Source of the DNA: Ailurus styani | Lineage: Eukaryota; Chordata; Mammalia; Carnivora; Ailuridae | Assembly: GCA_002007465.1 (NCBI GenBank) | Contig: LNAC01000108.1 | Span: 3,798,306-3,862,305, forward strand | Reading direction: 5' to 3' | DNA length: 64,000 nt | In this document: piece by piece, positions 47,327-57,600 of the stretch | Numbering within the stretch: position 1 is the first letter of the stretch | How the letters are laid out: each line of letters begins with the position of its first letter | The notes under the pieces: model-generated | The model's database searches: none | What the model saw: the letters and a program-made list of their open reading frames with translations, nothing else | What the model was told of the DNA's origin: nothing | Translations under genes and position numbers: made by a program

Positions 47327-50300
47327 CACATATATATAACTTACCCATATATACAAGACACATCAATTACAACATCAATCATGTCACAGCAAAGTTCATA
47401 AGATTGCATATCCACAGGAGAACTGTCTGTTGCAATGTAGATTTTGCTGACAACATCGAAGAGAAAAGCTTTTTCAATACCTGAATTCTTGGAAAAACAA
47501 AATTGGGAAAGTATTAAGAATCAAAATTTATAATCTAACTAAGATCCTGAAATTATGGATTAACACGCAAGGACATTTTCAATTGTATAACCCAGTACCA
47601 ATGAAGCAAATAGTATTTGGTTGAGAGATACTTCTGTCATCCAAAGAATAAAAATGGAATCATTCCTCTGCTCTGATTTACTAACTTATTAAGTGCACTA
47701 AATTTGTTTTTTCTTCCTCCTCTACTTAAATGAATTATTTGCTAAGACACCACCAAAAAAATTAACAACAAAAAATCCTCCAAAAATCAAGCCACACTAT
47801 GTTTTCAATAATCCTTTCTTGTTACAATAATCAACCTCTGATTTGAATGACCTTGCCCCAGAAAGGCTTTCTGTGGCAATTAGCAAAACATAAAAGAATT
47901 AGTTTGATGTCAACATCTAGCATAACCCAAAAGCCCAAAAGAACTGGGGACCACTACACCCTGAGTCCTTCTAAGTAATGTCTAGAAAATATAATGGTTG
48001 AATGTTATATTTATTGAAGGAATATCTTTTTTTATTAAGCTGAATCCTCAAAATAAGAAAGGTGAAATATGATACTAAGATTACAGTTAGCAAGAAAAGG
48101 AAAAGATCAATTTTTCAATGTGACCTCCTATAAAGCAGAGATTAAGCAGGAGTCAAATTCCCAAAACCCAGACTTTTCCAGTTACTATTCTTCATTCAGG
48201 AAACAGATGTCATGAAGATTTTTTTTTTATCATGAAGGTTTTTATTAATTAAGAAAGCATGAAGAAATTTTTCACTTCATTTTAAGATCAAAAGGGTGAG
48301 CCCTAAGGAAAGAACTCAGAAAATAACTCAAGCGATTTTTGTTACCGTTCTTATGATTTATGTGTTAAGTGTGTCATTAGTCTTTCAGACTGATTCAGAC
48401 TAATACAAACCATTTTTTTGGAGAATTTGATAACACAAATATATTCAAGAAAATGGAATCAGAGGGGCGCCGGGGTCGCTCAGTGGGTTAAAGCCTCTGC
48501 CTTCGGCTCAGGTCATGATCTCCTCAGGGTCCTGGGATCGAGCCCCGAATAGGGCTGCCTGCTTAGCGGGGAGCCTGCTTCCTCCTCTCTCTCTGCCTGC
48601 CTCTCTGCCTACTTGTGATTTCTCTCTCTGTCAAATAAATAAATAAAATCTTAAAAAAAAAAAAAAAGAAAATGGAATCAGAAACTATAGTGAATTAGCT
48701 CACTTACTGATATAAAGATATTTAATAGGTTTTCCAAGGTCGGCAGTTGAGGGATGAGTTTCTGCACCACCTTACTAAAGGCTTCAAATATTGAATGGTC
48801 ATAGATACTAGTCAAATAAAAGCTGAAAAACACAACACAGTTTGATTAATTTGAAAAATATCTTAAGTTCATTGACAATTATAAAATATAAAATTTTATG
48901 TTGCTTAACATTTGATTTCACTAAGTTCACATAAAGCCTTTTTACCTTGCCTGTCATCCACACTGTTCAAGACGACAAATGCAGCTTCCCCACCTGACTT
49001 GTAACCATCCATCTCTTTACAGCATTTACAAAAGAGGACAACTTCCTAGTACCCAGGAAAGCATTTTCAGGTGCAAGAACCTGAATATTCACCCATGTCT
49101 TTGCAACCTAATCCAAAAAACCTGGTTTCTTAAGCCCATAACTGACAAAGACCAAGATAAAAACCAAGAGGGAGCACAGAGAGGGGTGACATTTATTCAA
49201 TAAGAATATAATTCAGGTTTCTACTAAAAATGTCATCTCCTCAGAAAGCGCTTTCCTGACCCCCTCTACCTAGAACAGTAGCCCTTTCCCCTAATTTTCA
49301 TAGCACTGGTAAGTACCTAAAATTACACTATACATTTATTTGTAAGTGCTTTTGAGCTGTCTCATTCATCAGAATGTAAGCTCCATAAGGACAGAGACTT
49401 TGATGGTCTTGCTCATAGCTACAACCCCACTGCCCTGAACAGAGATCATAAGTATTTGTTCAATAAACAAATGAACACAGCTCAGAATTTATGTAAATGA
49501 CATAATTAGGAGAGGAGCTGGGGCCCTATAAAGAATAGGAATGGAACGGGATTCTGCCTCTTTTAGGCAGTACATACAATGAAGAAGTAACATCCATAGA
49601 TATAACAAAACACATAGGAGAAAGAAAGACCTTTCACATTTTAAACAATACAGTTTTACCTGCTATTTTTAGCTCAGGGAGTATACTTCTCATTATGCAG
49701 TTGTTCTACTTATTAATTTATAAGTACATATTACAAAGTCAGAAACAGAACTGTGGCTATGACACTTTACAGGCAATTTAAAAATACTTTCAAGAAGCTG
49801 ACATAGGAACCTAACCCTATACAAGATGAGATTCAACTCTAGATGTCTGAGCAACAAAACAAGTGAGGCCAAGATGACCCTGTCTTAGGAGTGCTTACAA
49901 GCACTAGGGACAAAGAATATTTTATTGTTTCCTTTAGGCAAAAAGGTTAGCAATGTGGGATGGTCCTTCAGGGACTTTGAGGCTTGGAAGTAGATGGAGA
50001 CATGGAGAACCTGCAAGATACAGGGCATTTTAATAAACTGGGTTTCTGGAAACCAGAAATTGAACACACCCTAATCCATAGGCATGCTAGTAATTAATAG
50101 AAGAATAGCTGAATAGAAGAATAACTGGAAGACCTTGGAGCCTGAGGCCCTAGGGAATATTAGGGGTAGGGATGGGGGGTGGCTTGAGCCTATAAGGAAG
50201 TCACTGTAACTGACCAGGGATAAGGAAATAGCGACACGTGTGTCTCTCCCCTGCTTCCCCTTTAAGCTGTTTATATCAAGAGAACATTTTCTTGGGTACT

Positions 50301-52396
50301 TTCTATTACTCATATCTACCTATATCACCAAAAAAATAAAAAATACAGAAAATGTTCCTCATATACTTTCAGAACACAAGCACATAAATCATCAATCCTA
50401 TCTAGTAGTTGTTCTTTAATAATAATTTCTTAATGATATTTAACTATGAATCAGCAGTTCTTTAAACCTAACAGGAACCCTAAACAGATTTATAGAACAA
50501 ACTCACCCAACCCAAACGTCAGAGATTCATAAAAGCATAAACCATTTTTAAAAACATACACAAGACATATTAGAGTCCAGACCTGAAAATGTACCTCTTT
50601 AAAAACCTCTTCCTACTGAAAAAAATACTGTGAAGACTCAAGCTACAGAGTTCTACAACAAATGTGACAGAGTCCTTGAACTGAGGCAAAATGAAAATAA
50701 ATAAGTAAATAAATAAATGATGAAATCAAGAGAGGGGAGTCCCAAAGCAGATTTATGCCATGAGGAAGGAGGCCTAAGGTGAATTTTTAAAAGCACCAAT
50801 GAAAACACTTCACATGACTTCAATCTCCAGGAAAATGCAAAAAACTGGGAAAGTAACTTCTCAAATACCATCAGGCTCCCAAAACTGCATTCAACAAAGA
50901 AGAGATCAAGAACATTACAGATTTGGGAAGGGTATACCAGTAACAGAAAGCTACGTGTTTGTAATGACAGAGATGGGAATACATTTACACATTTTTCAGG
51001 GCTCTCATATCAAACACACATGTTGTTACCTAAGGTGGAGTTTTTCTAGCCCAGCATCTGCAAGGTCATCATTGGCCCTTTGATGAATGTCTCTCTGTGT
51101 TTCTATTTTGTGATCATCAGACAGACCATCAACTTTGTGAATAAAAACCTCAAAATTCATGTCTGGGTTAACTTTGTAGGCTTTAGAAACAGTAATGTGA
51201 AGTCTTGTTAAAGCCTCCATGTAGTCATCCTGTAAGTCAGAACAAAATATTTTTTTTTAAAAAGAAATCTTGTAAAAGTCAGTAACGAGTTAAGAAAGCC
51301 TCAAACCACGTCTTTCCCCAACCACAGAAAATATATTATCCTAATTATTCACAAATACTCCAAACATTCAAATACATTAATCTCTCTAAATCTTTAATCT
51401 CTCCAGATAAAAAATTCATTTACCAAGTTAATGCTTGTAATTTTTAATATTGATAATATAAGAAAAGGAAAAAGGAACTGGACATTTCTTCCCGATAGAA
51501 TTTTTTAAAAGTAATCCCAGCTCTGCCATTTATTAGATGTGTGACTTTAAGTTGCTTAAACTTGTGATCTCAGTTTACTCATCCATAAAACTGGAACTAC
51601 CATACCTATCTCACAGTATTATAAAGAATTAAATTGGATCATGTATGGGAAAGCATCCATTACAGAGCCTCTCAATCAGAAAGCACTCTTAACCAATATT
51701 TAAGCTTCTTAAGGTCAAGGACATGTCCTGTTCATCTCAGGGCTTGTCACATGCTAGGCCCCCAATAAATGCTTGTTGAGCCAAACTCAATTTGGACAAG
51801 AAAACTATTCACTTTAATATTTACTGACTCAGTTCTCCTATTTCTCCTTAGATCATGGACACCGAGAAGATCTTTCCAATGAGCAACATCACTATTGTAA
51901 TAGTTAACGAAGCATGACAATATCCACTATTAAGAAATAGGAGTGGAAAACTGCTCATTAACTAGAACTCAAAGATAATAAGCCACTATCTCCTAATCAT
52001 CTCATATTCTGTACTCGTACATTGGCATGCCTGCTCCCAGCACACCTCTGCAGTTCCATCTCCCATACTGCTAGGAAATCTAACCGCAAAGAAATAAGCT
52101 GCAAGAAGCACATGATAACGAAGATAAACACCTTTCCTTTGTGTCTACATCTTTTGACAGCAGAAAAAAGAAATAAACATCACTCCTACTACCTGTGCGT
52201 CAATGACATATATCAATGCTCCTGTTCCCCTGAAGATCATCTCGTAGTCAAAAGTTGGGTCAAAAAAGTCCATTTGCCCAGGAAAATCCCATATCTGGAA
52301 ATTCACAAAGGAGCTATTGGAAATGTCATCTTTATAAATCTTGTTGGTACTTTCCAAAAAGAGAGTCTCATTGGGTGACATTTTATGAAACACCAC
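40455..52396 (-). CDS. RRAGC: RRAGC, Ras-related GTP-binding protein C (exons 2-7; exon 1 in assembly gap)
   Basis: RagC forms an obligate heterodimer with RagA or RagB on the lysosome, held there by Ragulator. With RagC in the GDP state the dimer recruits mTORC1 when amino acids are plentiful. Six minus-strand exons join in frame to 320 codons, which equals residues 80-399 of the 399-residue human protein. Visible landmarks are the switch I segment [11 protein letters not shown] (T90, T96), the G3 motif WDFPGQ (W115-Q120), the G4 motif HKVD (178-181), and the C-terminal roadblock-type dimerisation domain from about residue 240. The tail ends GTPRNAI-stop. All visible introns are GT-AG. The choice of RagC over its paralogue RagD rests on [17 protein letters not shown] and VNPDMNFEV, where RagD differs. 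No frameshift or stop interrupts it. Missing are the start codon and the Walker A loop, which should lie in the N gap at 54007-54355. Confidence 0.97.
41348..41545 (+). mobile_element. CanSINE in RRAGC intron 6, antisense
   Basis: Full-length. GGAAAAGGATGTA lies at 41335-41347 and 41546-41558, a perfect match. Confidence 0.93.
42085..42625 (+). mobile_element. Old LINE-like 3' ends, two related copies
   Basis: GGAAACCTGAACACTAGCCA and TCTCTACTTTTTTATGTTTG mark one copy to about 42465. A second 3' terminus (TCTACTTTTGTATATATTCG) follows at about 42520-42625. The family is not resolved. Confidence 0.5.
42635..42804 (-). mobile_element. CanSINE in RRAGC intron 6, sense
   Basis: Reverse SINE on the plus strand, so it has the same sense as RRAGC. 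A short duplication TTTTAACTTT flanks it. Confidence 0.88.
42960..43420 (+). mobile_element. L1 3' end fragment in RRAGC intron 6
   Basis: AAATGAGATGCCATTTTACA and GAATTGTGGTATATTCAATC are L1 3' region phrases; diverged. Confidence 0.7.
44696..44900 (+). mobile_element. CanSINE in RRAGC intron 6, antisense
   Basis: Full-length copy flanked by CTACTTTAA. The body is very close to the copy at 38499. Confidence 0.92.
45084..45232 (-). CDS. RRAGC: RRAGC coding exon 6
   Basis: This 149-base exon finishes the split glycine and encodes [15 protein letters not shown] through LREESFERK plus one base. The acceptor is TTTTAAAACAG and the donor is GTAATGGC. It is part of the C-terminal roadblock domain that contacts RagA/B and Ragulator. 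Confidence 0.97.
45400..45535 (+). mobile_element. Short-type CanSINE in RRAGC intron 5, antisense
   Basis: TCATGAGTTCAAGCCCCACA and a direct A tail. Diverged 15-base flanks are AAGAAACAGGGCTCC and AAGAAATAGGGTTCC. Confidence 0.85.
45785..45970 (+). mobile_element. CanSINE in RRAGC intron 5, antisense
   Basis: Full-length. Flanks AAGATGCTGTGG and AAGATACTGTGG differ at one base. Confidence 0.92.
47289..47338. repeat. TA/CA dinucleotide microsatellite at RRAGC exon 5 donor
   Basis: About 50 bases of TA units with a few CA units. Its right edge is 6-7 bases inside intron 5, directly after the donor GTAAGT on the minus strand. Confidence 0.95.
47345..47487 (-). CDS. RRAGC: RRAGC coding exon 5
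   Basis: This 143-base exon encodes [15 protein letters not shown] through VIDVSCIY plus two bases of a split glycine. The acceptor is TTTTTCCAAG, chosen over a CAG seven bases further in because only it restores N-S and the frame with exon 4. The donor GTAAGT runs directly into a TA repeat. The exon is the first strand-helix part of the roadblock-like dimerisation domain. Confidence 0.96.
47488..48707 (-). other. RRAGC: RRAGC intron 4
   Basis: This 1.2-kb GT-AG intron contains one full-length antisense CanSINE at 48464-48665. The rest is AT-rich sequence without recognisable elements. Confidence 0.9.
48464..48665 (+). mobile_element. Young CanSINE in RRAGC intron 4, antisense
   Basis: AAGAAAATGGAATCAGA lies at 48447-48463 and 48666-48682, a perfect match. 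The body carries a small internal insertion (CTCCTCAGGG). It ends 42 bases from the exon 4 donor. Confidence 0.95.
48708..48822 (-). CDS. RRAGC: RRAGC coding exon 4
   Basis: This 115-base exon completes the split serine and encodes [15 protein letters not shown] through ENLLNIFIS. The acceptor is GTTTTTCAG and the donor is GTAAGTGAG. It covers the end of the GTPase domain and the link into the C-terminal domain. A young antisense CanSINE ends only 42 bases beyond the donor. Confidence 0.97.
48823..51029 (-). other. RRAGC: RRAGC intron 3
   Basis: This 2.2-kb GT-AG intron contains an L2 3' end at about 49215-49480. I see nothing else recognisable; short open frames here are not supported as genes. 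Confidence 0.9.
49215..49480 (+). mobile_element. L2 3' end in RRAGC intron 3
   Basis: AATGTAAGCTCCATAAGGAC then AGTATTTGTTCAATAAACAA is the L2 terminus. Confidence 0.8.
51030..51229 (-). CDS. RRAGC: RRAGC coding exon 3
   Basis: This 200-base exon encodes [10 protein letters not shown] through DAGLEKLHL plus two bases of a split serine codon. The acceptor is CTTACAG and the donor is GTAACA. It contains the guanine-specificity motif HKVD, with the aspartate at residue 181, followed by the conserved [15 protein letters not shown] stretch. The residues VNPDMNFEV are the RagC form. Confidence 0.97.
51508..51660 (+). mobile_element. MIR in RRAGC intron 2
   Basis: CCCAGCTCTGCCATTTATTA then GATCTCAGTTTACTCATCC. 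Confidence 0.85.
51690..51785 (+). mobile_element. L2 3' end in RRAGC intron 2
   Basis: CTTCTTAAGGTCAAGGACAT then CCCCAATAAATGCTTGTTGA. Confidence 0.75.
52193..52396 (-). CDS. RRAGC: RRAGC coding exon 2
   Basis: This 204-base exon encodes 68 residues from [11 protein letters not shown] to LIYVIDAQ, phase 0 at both ends. On the minus strand it has the acceptor TTTTAACAG and the donor GTAGTAGG. It carries switch I and the G3 motif WDFPGQ. Positions changed in follicular lymphoma (T90, W115, D116, P118) all have the normal residue here; that disease link is established knowledge, not read from this window. Confidence 0.97.
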
Positions 52397-54006
52397 CTGT
52401 TAAAAAAAAGAAGATAATTTTGTAACTATTCAACTTTGTATTTAAAGTTCAAAATTTCACCCTGAACTAACATATAAAGAATTTGATCCTATAGCAAAAA
52501 TTTTAAAAGAGACAAAAAGTGAATGATGTATCATCAGTACTCACTATCCTTTTACTTCTGAGAGATGAGAAGACACCCAATTACTTTCCATCAAGCCTAT
52601 TTTGGAGCTGAAACTTTTCTGCTATTTTCTCTGCACGTAGTCAATCCTAGTAGTAGCAATATCTTTCATGTCAACTGATTTTGTTTTCTGTTAAACTGTA
52701 TTAATTCTGCCAAAATCTGCTTTAATATCATAAAAACTTAGAGCTAAAGAATTTTTGTTCACTGAAAACTTACTGAAATGCCTATATCAGGCACTGAGAA
52801 TTAGAAAAGTAACTGAGTAGACTCTGCCTTCACTGAGTTTGCAGTCTTGTGGAAGAAATAAAACAGACAGTAATTATACCAAGTAGAAAATGATTGGGGG
52901 GGGGTTGGAAGAGGAGTTGACAGGGAAATGACTGCTCCCATGAGAAAAGAAATGGTAAGAGTAACTGTTAAGAATCAGGATAATCACAATCCATACAACT
53001 CTAACATAAAGCTAATTTGTCTCTCACTGTTACTTTCTAGAAGAGGAAATTGGGTAGTTACTACCAAAGTTTAGTCAATGAGTAACAAGGGAGAAGAATT
53101 AAATTCAGTTTGCTAAAACCCTACCATGAATTTACTCAAAATTTGCTGTAGAGGTGAGAAGATAAATAAAACCCAGCAATCCAGTAAATTCGGAAGTAAA
53201 TAAAACAGTAATCTAGTAATTTCAGAAGAAGGCTACTTTTTAAAACCATCATGTTTACAAAATATCACACAGATTTATTTTGGGTAGACCTCTGCAACGA
53301 GTGGAAAGGGCAACAGACCAGGTATCTGGCGTTCTATTACCAGCTCACTTGTGTTGTGAGGGGGATGGCTAACGGAGAAGACCAACCTTGCTTCGGTTTC
53401 CCCCTTAGGGAAAAGGGTCTAGCCCTCCACTTGTTCCTGACAGACCCGAAGTGAAAGCAACTGGACTGACAAAGGTCTGCAAATATTCTCGAGGTCTCAG
53501 AAGACTTCTGTATCCCATAGCACCGCCAATTACACTCGCCCGGCCCCAAGTGCTAAAACTGGTGGAAGAGCAGCTCCCCAAGCCCCAGTGGTGTTAAATT
53601 CTCCTTCGTAGTAGTAAGCATTAAAGCGGCCAGTGACTTAGTCCCAGCTCTTCCTGACGCTGCTCCCTGGGGCGCACCTGGGAAGCCTTGCGAACTCAGG
53701 TCACCTAAAGTGAGAGGAATACACAAAAACCGCGCAGGGGAGGGAAGTTCTCCAAGTTGGAACTGCAGAGTACGTCTCAGTTTCGGAAAGGACTCTGGGG
53801 TTGGGTCCCAGGGAGCGGAGGTCCCGGGCGGTGACACCGGCACCTGCCTCCCTCCAGTCTGTCTCGCCTTCGGGGACCGGGACCCACTTGGCCTCGGCTG
53901 CCTTGGGCGTGGACTCCGAGTCGGGGTCGTCCCCGGGCCGCGCCTCTGGCCCCGCTCCCCAAAGGACTAGAAAAAGCGCGGTGGGACAGCCCGACCGGCC
54001 ACCCCG
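52397..54006 (-). other. RRAGC: RRAGC intron 1, part outside the gap
   Basis: This runs from the exon 2 acceptor to the edge of the N gap. The left half is AT-rich. From about 53640 it turns GC- and CpG-rich as it enters the promoter island. No exon 1 codons (RRSGKSS and flanks) occur in it, so the exon 1 donor lies inside the gap. Confidence 0.85.
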
Positions 54007-54355
54007 NNNNNNNNNNNNNNNNNNNNNNNNNNNNNNNNNNNNNNNNNNNNNNNNNNNNNNNNNNNNNNNNNNNNNNNNNNNNNNNNNNNNNNNNNNNNNN
54101 NNNNNNNNNNNNNNNNNNNNNNNNNNNNNNNNNNNNNNNNNNNNNNNNNNNNNNNNNNNNNNNNNNNNNNNNNNNNNNNNNNNNNNNNNNNNNNNNNNNN
54201 NNNNNNNNNNNNNNNNNNNNNNNNNNNNNNNNNNNNNNNNNNNNNNNNNNNNNNNNNNNNNNNNNNNNNNNNNNNNNNNNNNNNNNNNNNNNNNNNNNNN
54301 NNNNNNNNNNNNNNNNNNNNNNNNNNNNNNNNNNNNNNNNNNNNNNNNNNNNNNN
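54007..54355. other. Assembly gap (349 N) covering RRAGC exon 1
   Basis: This is a run of 349 N bases inside a GC-rich island. Human RRAGC exon 1 encodes 79 residues (237 bases), which would fit here. Neither visible flank has those codons. The run length may be an estimate and not the true size. Confidence 0.95.
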
Positions 54356-54455
54356 CCAGTCCGCCGCCGCCGCCGCCCCCGGCAGCCGCCACCGCCGCGC
54401 GGCCCGCCCCCTGGAGCCCGGCTCTCATAGGCTCCGCGCCGAGGTCCAGCCCCTC

Positions 54456-54460
54456 ATTGG
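54456..54460 (-). promoter_or_regulatory. CCAAT box, RRAGC promoter
   Basis: The minus strand reads GCGACCAATGAGG, a good NF-Y site in the orientation of RRAGC. Its position suits 60-100 bases upstream of a start site near the right edge of the gap. Confidence 0.5.
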
Positions 54461-54503
54461 TCGCCCGAGCTGCCACTCGGGAGCAGCAGGGTAGGTGGTG
54501 CCC

Positions 54504-54513
54504 GTCACGTGCC
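54504..54513. promoter_or_regulatory. CLEAR-like E-box in RRAGC promoter
   Basis: GTCACGTGCC differs at one position from the CLEAR consensus GTCACGTGAC bound by TFEB, TFE3 and MITF. It sits about 45 bases upstream of the CCAAT box. Rag genes, RRAGD most strongly, are known MiT/TFE targets. CACGTG also binds MYC/MAX and USF, so the factor is not decided by sequence. Confidence 0.55.
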
Positions 54514-54680
54514 CGGAATCACCTGACTTGGAGCCGTGGAGGGGGGAGGAGGAGTCACGAGGAGGGTGGCCCGGCCGGCCGAGCCCTCTGCCCTCCGCCC
54601 TAGCGAGCACCTCGGTCCTGCCCAGCCACGCGCCTTGCTCCTCGCCGCACCTCACACTTCTTGGGAGCTCTGGAGGCCAT

Positions 54681-57600
54681 CGCAACCGGAGATGCTCTCT
54701 GGGAATTTGGGGGATGAACTGATTGTGTTCCTACAATGGTACTCGCCCAACCACTATTTACTGATGCCCGCGATGGCCTGGGGGGACAAGGGACAAAAAA
54801 CTGGAACGGACTCGGACCCTGCCCGCCCTCAAGTTGCTCGGAGATTAACAGAGCTCGGATCTCTGCGTAAGTAGCTTGGGTACGAGATATGAAGTGGAAA
54901 GGTCAAAGGTACAGATAAAAATGTTCGGGAGTTGGGAGGGTGAGAAAGTCTGTAACGAGGTGGCGTCTGAGCAGGTCTAGATGGATGGATGTGGTTGGGA
55001 TATGCAGGGATAGGGAGGAGGAGCCCGCCTGAGTGAAGGTAAAGCCTCAACCAAAGGCAGAGTTATGGGTGTGATACAGTTCGATCTAGCAAGTAGCAGG
55101 AAAGCAAATGCAGCCAAGCTACAATGAAGCTCCCTCTTCAGAAATCAGACGGTGGTTACTATCACTTCAAACTCAAAAGGACTCAATTTCCTCTCTTTCC
55201 CACCCAGTTTCCTTTCCATGTCACTTATCCTTCCCCTGCCCCATAGAACATTACATCTTCTGTGACCTTCAGATCACAGACCAAAGGAATGAATAATGAA
55301 AGCAAACTAAATGCTTTCACCAAATACGTTTGAGAAAGCTAGAGGAATTTTCACTCTTGACAGGCTTTAGAATTGGAAATTTGACGACACAAGAGCCTCC
55401 TCTTAAAATGGAGGTGATGGCAGTGGCACTGATTTTCCAGAGAATCTAACTTCTAGATTATGAAAGGAAAGCATGTTCTTGCAGGTCTGGGACTTAGTTA
55501 TATCTGAATATATAAGTGAAAGGTAGAACACCTCCTTAGAGGTCATCTAGTCCAGTCTCCCTCCTAAATAGAGTCCACTCTATAGCACCTCTAGCTGATA
55601 GATAATGCAGCATACACTTCAGTGTTCCAAGGGAACAGAGCTCACTATCTCAAAAGGCAACCACATCCACTGAGGTAAACCTTTGTTTGAAAGTCTTCTG
55701 TTTAGACTAAAAACCACACTCACTGGAGCTTAAAATAGAATACAGGAGTAGTCTTCATCTTTTTCGTGACAGCCCTTCAAATACTAGGTTGCAGTCTTCA
55801 TTACCCACTAAGTCTTCTCTATTCACATTAAACATATTCCGTTCCTTTGACCATCCCTCTATGCTGATGTACAATAGAACTTTCTGTGATGATGGAAATG
55901 TTCTACAACCGTACTGTTCAATATAGCAGCCAGTGTGGATTGAGCATTTGAAATGTTGCTACTGTGACTGAGGAACTGAATTTTTTTAACTGTAGTTCAG
56001 ATGTGGCTAGTGGCTACCATATCGGACAGCACAAACTTGTATTTTCAGATGCCTTTTCCCTGTTGATAATTTACTTTTTTACCTACATTTGAGCTTGTCA
56101 ACATCCACCAAATGTCTGGCACCTACAATGTAATACTTACCAATACAGCCTTAGGGATGACTGTTTTGCACCTGGACAATCATTCTATTAATGCTTTCCA
56201 GAATGGAATTTTTTTTTAATATCCAGAGTATATGTGATTAACAGTGATAATCACTGGAACTAGTATTCTGTCAGCAATCCTAGTGCCTAAACTTGTACCA
56301 CTGCATTTTTTAACCTAAATATAAGTAAGACTTGACATTTCAGCTTTTTGGTTTAGGCCCAGAAATAGGGGTACTCCAAGTTAATCATTTCAAACTTGTT
56401 TCAGTACAGTTTACCAACCAGCCAACTTTGTGGCATTTACAGATTTGGCATAACACCATGTGTCCCATATGTAGTCCTTTACAATTTACAAGGTACTTTT
56501 CATCTGTTATATTTAATCTGATCCTTATAACAACCCTGAGGTAGGCAAGATATGAAATCTACATTTTATAGATGAGGCAGCTGAACGAAGCGTAGCAGGA
56601 ACTGACTGGATGACATCTTTTTTCTACTCCATTGAGCATCATCTTGTACATTCTCTTCATCAATAAATATCCTTGATAGAAATGATGAAGAGGACCCCCA
56701 GAGGCCAGGCTGACTCTGAATTCTTAATAGCACTGACTGGTACAACAGTTTAAACAGGTCAGTTCCCTCTTAAAAGTGTGATTCTCCAACCCACTGGTTG
56801 CCATTCTCTCCAAAAGGATGGTACAGGAGACAGTAACCTGACTTATGTAAACGCTAATACTAGTCCCATAGTAGAAAAGCAAATGAGGGTTGGCTGCCAG
56901 AAAAAAAATTCTACTTGTCTGTATTCCACAAAGGGACTGTCATACCAACTGCTTATAGAAGCCAAGTCTCCCTCTCTTTCAAAATCCTCATGGGGCCATG
57001 TCTTACTGTTCTTACGATTCTTAGCACTTCCTATCTCACATTGTAATTGCTGATGTACATGTCTTATAACTAATTTCAAGTCATTCATCTCTGTAACATC
57101 AAGCACTCAACCTACTGCTGAGCATGTACGAGGCAAATTGGTAAAAGATAAACCGATTCAAGTGAATGTTCTTCCAACAGTATCTGGCCCCCCTCCAGAA
57201 ACAAACTTGTGACTCGAAGAGACACAGACCATTGCCACATTCTTGCCAACATGACTGATTACAATGCCCTTACAATTAGCTTGGTCACAGTTTCCAGCAA
57301 GTGCTGAGGCTTTTGCTAGTTAAATCAGCTTTCATTGGCATGTTCTGTTTTCTACGTGTTTTGACCAAAGAGTAAAGACAGGTTCTCTAACACTAGTGTT
57401 AGAATACATGGAACAGGGTAACTCTTCAGTCAGTAAGGAAAATAAGTGACCAATAAAATGAAACATCTGACTATATGTCTTCCAAAAGAAAGGAAAAGGA
57501 CTAACAAACAAGAATATAGTGCTTTACCATTTACAGATCTTTCACATACATTCCATTTGACCCTCACAACAACCCTGTGAGGTAGGCAGCACTGATATTA

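Larger units (their letters stand above)
45233..47344 (-). other. RRAGC: RRAGC intron 5
   Basis: This 2.1-kb intron starts GTAAGT at 47344 and runs at once into a TA/CA microsatellite (47289-47338). It carries two antisense CanSINEs (45400 and 45785). The open frame at 46462-46794 on the other strand has no recognisable protein features. Confidence 0.9.
51230..52192 (-). other. RRAGC: RRAGC intron 2
   Basis: This 963-base GT-AG intron contains a MIR (about 51508-51660) followed by an L2 3' end (about 51690-51785). Confidence 0.9.
53640..54680. promoter_or_regulatory. RRAGC: CpG island and promoter region of RRAGC
   Basis: Both flanks of the gap are very GC-rich with many CpGs, GC boxes such as GGCCCGCCCC, and a CCG run near 54361. 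A reverse CCAAT box (ATTGG, 54456-54460) and a palindromic E-box (CACGTG, 54506-54511) lie on the upstream side. Transcription should start near 54.36-54.48 kb and run leftward. The exact start site is inferred. Confidence 0.8.

Noticed and set aside
47174..47484. Plus-strand frames across RRAGC exon 5
   Set aside because: They are shadows of the real minus-strand exon and of the TA repeat (Ile-Tyr runs).
53801..54476. Open frames of 169-209 codons across the second gap
   Set aside because: They read through 349 N bases. The visible left part is RRAGC intron 1 and the right part is its promoter/5' UTR.
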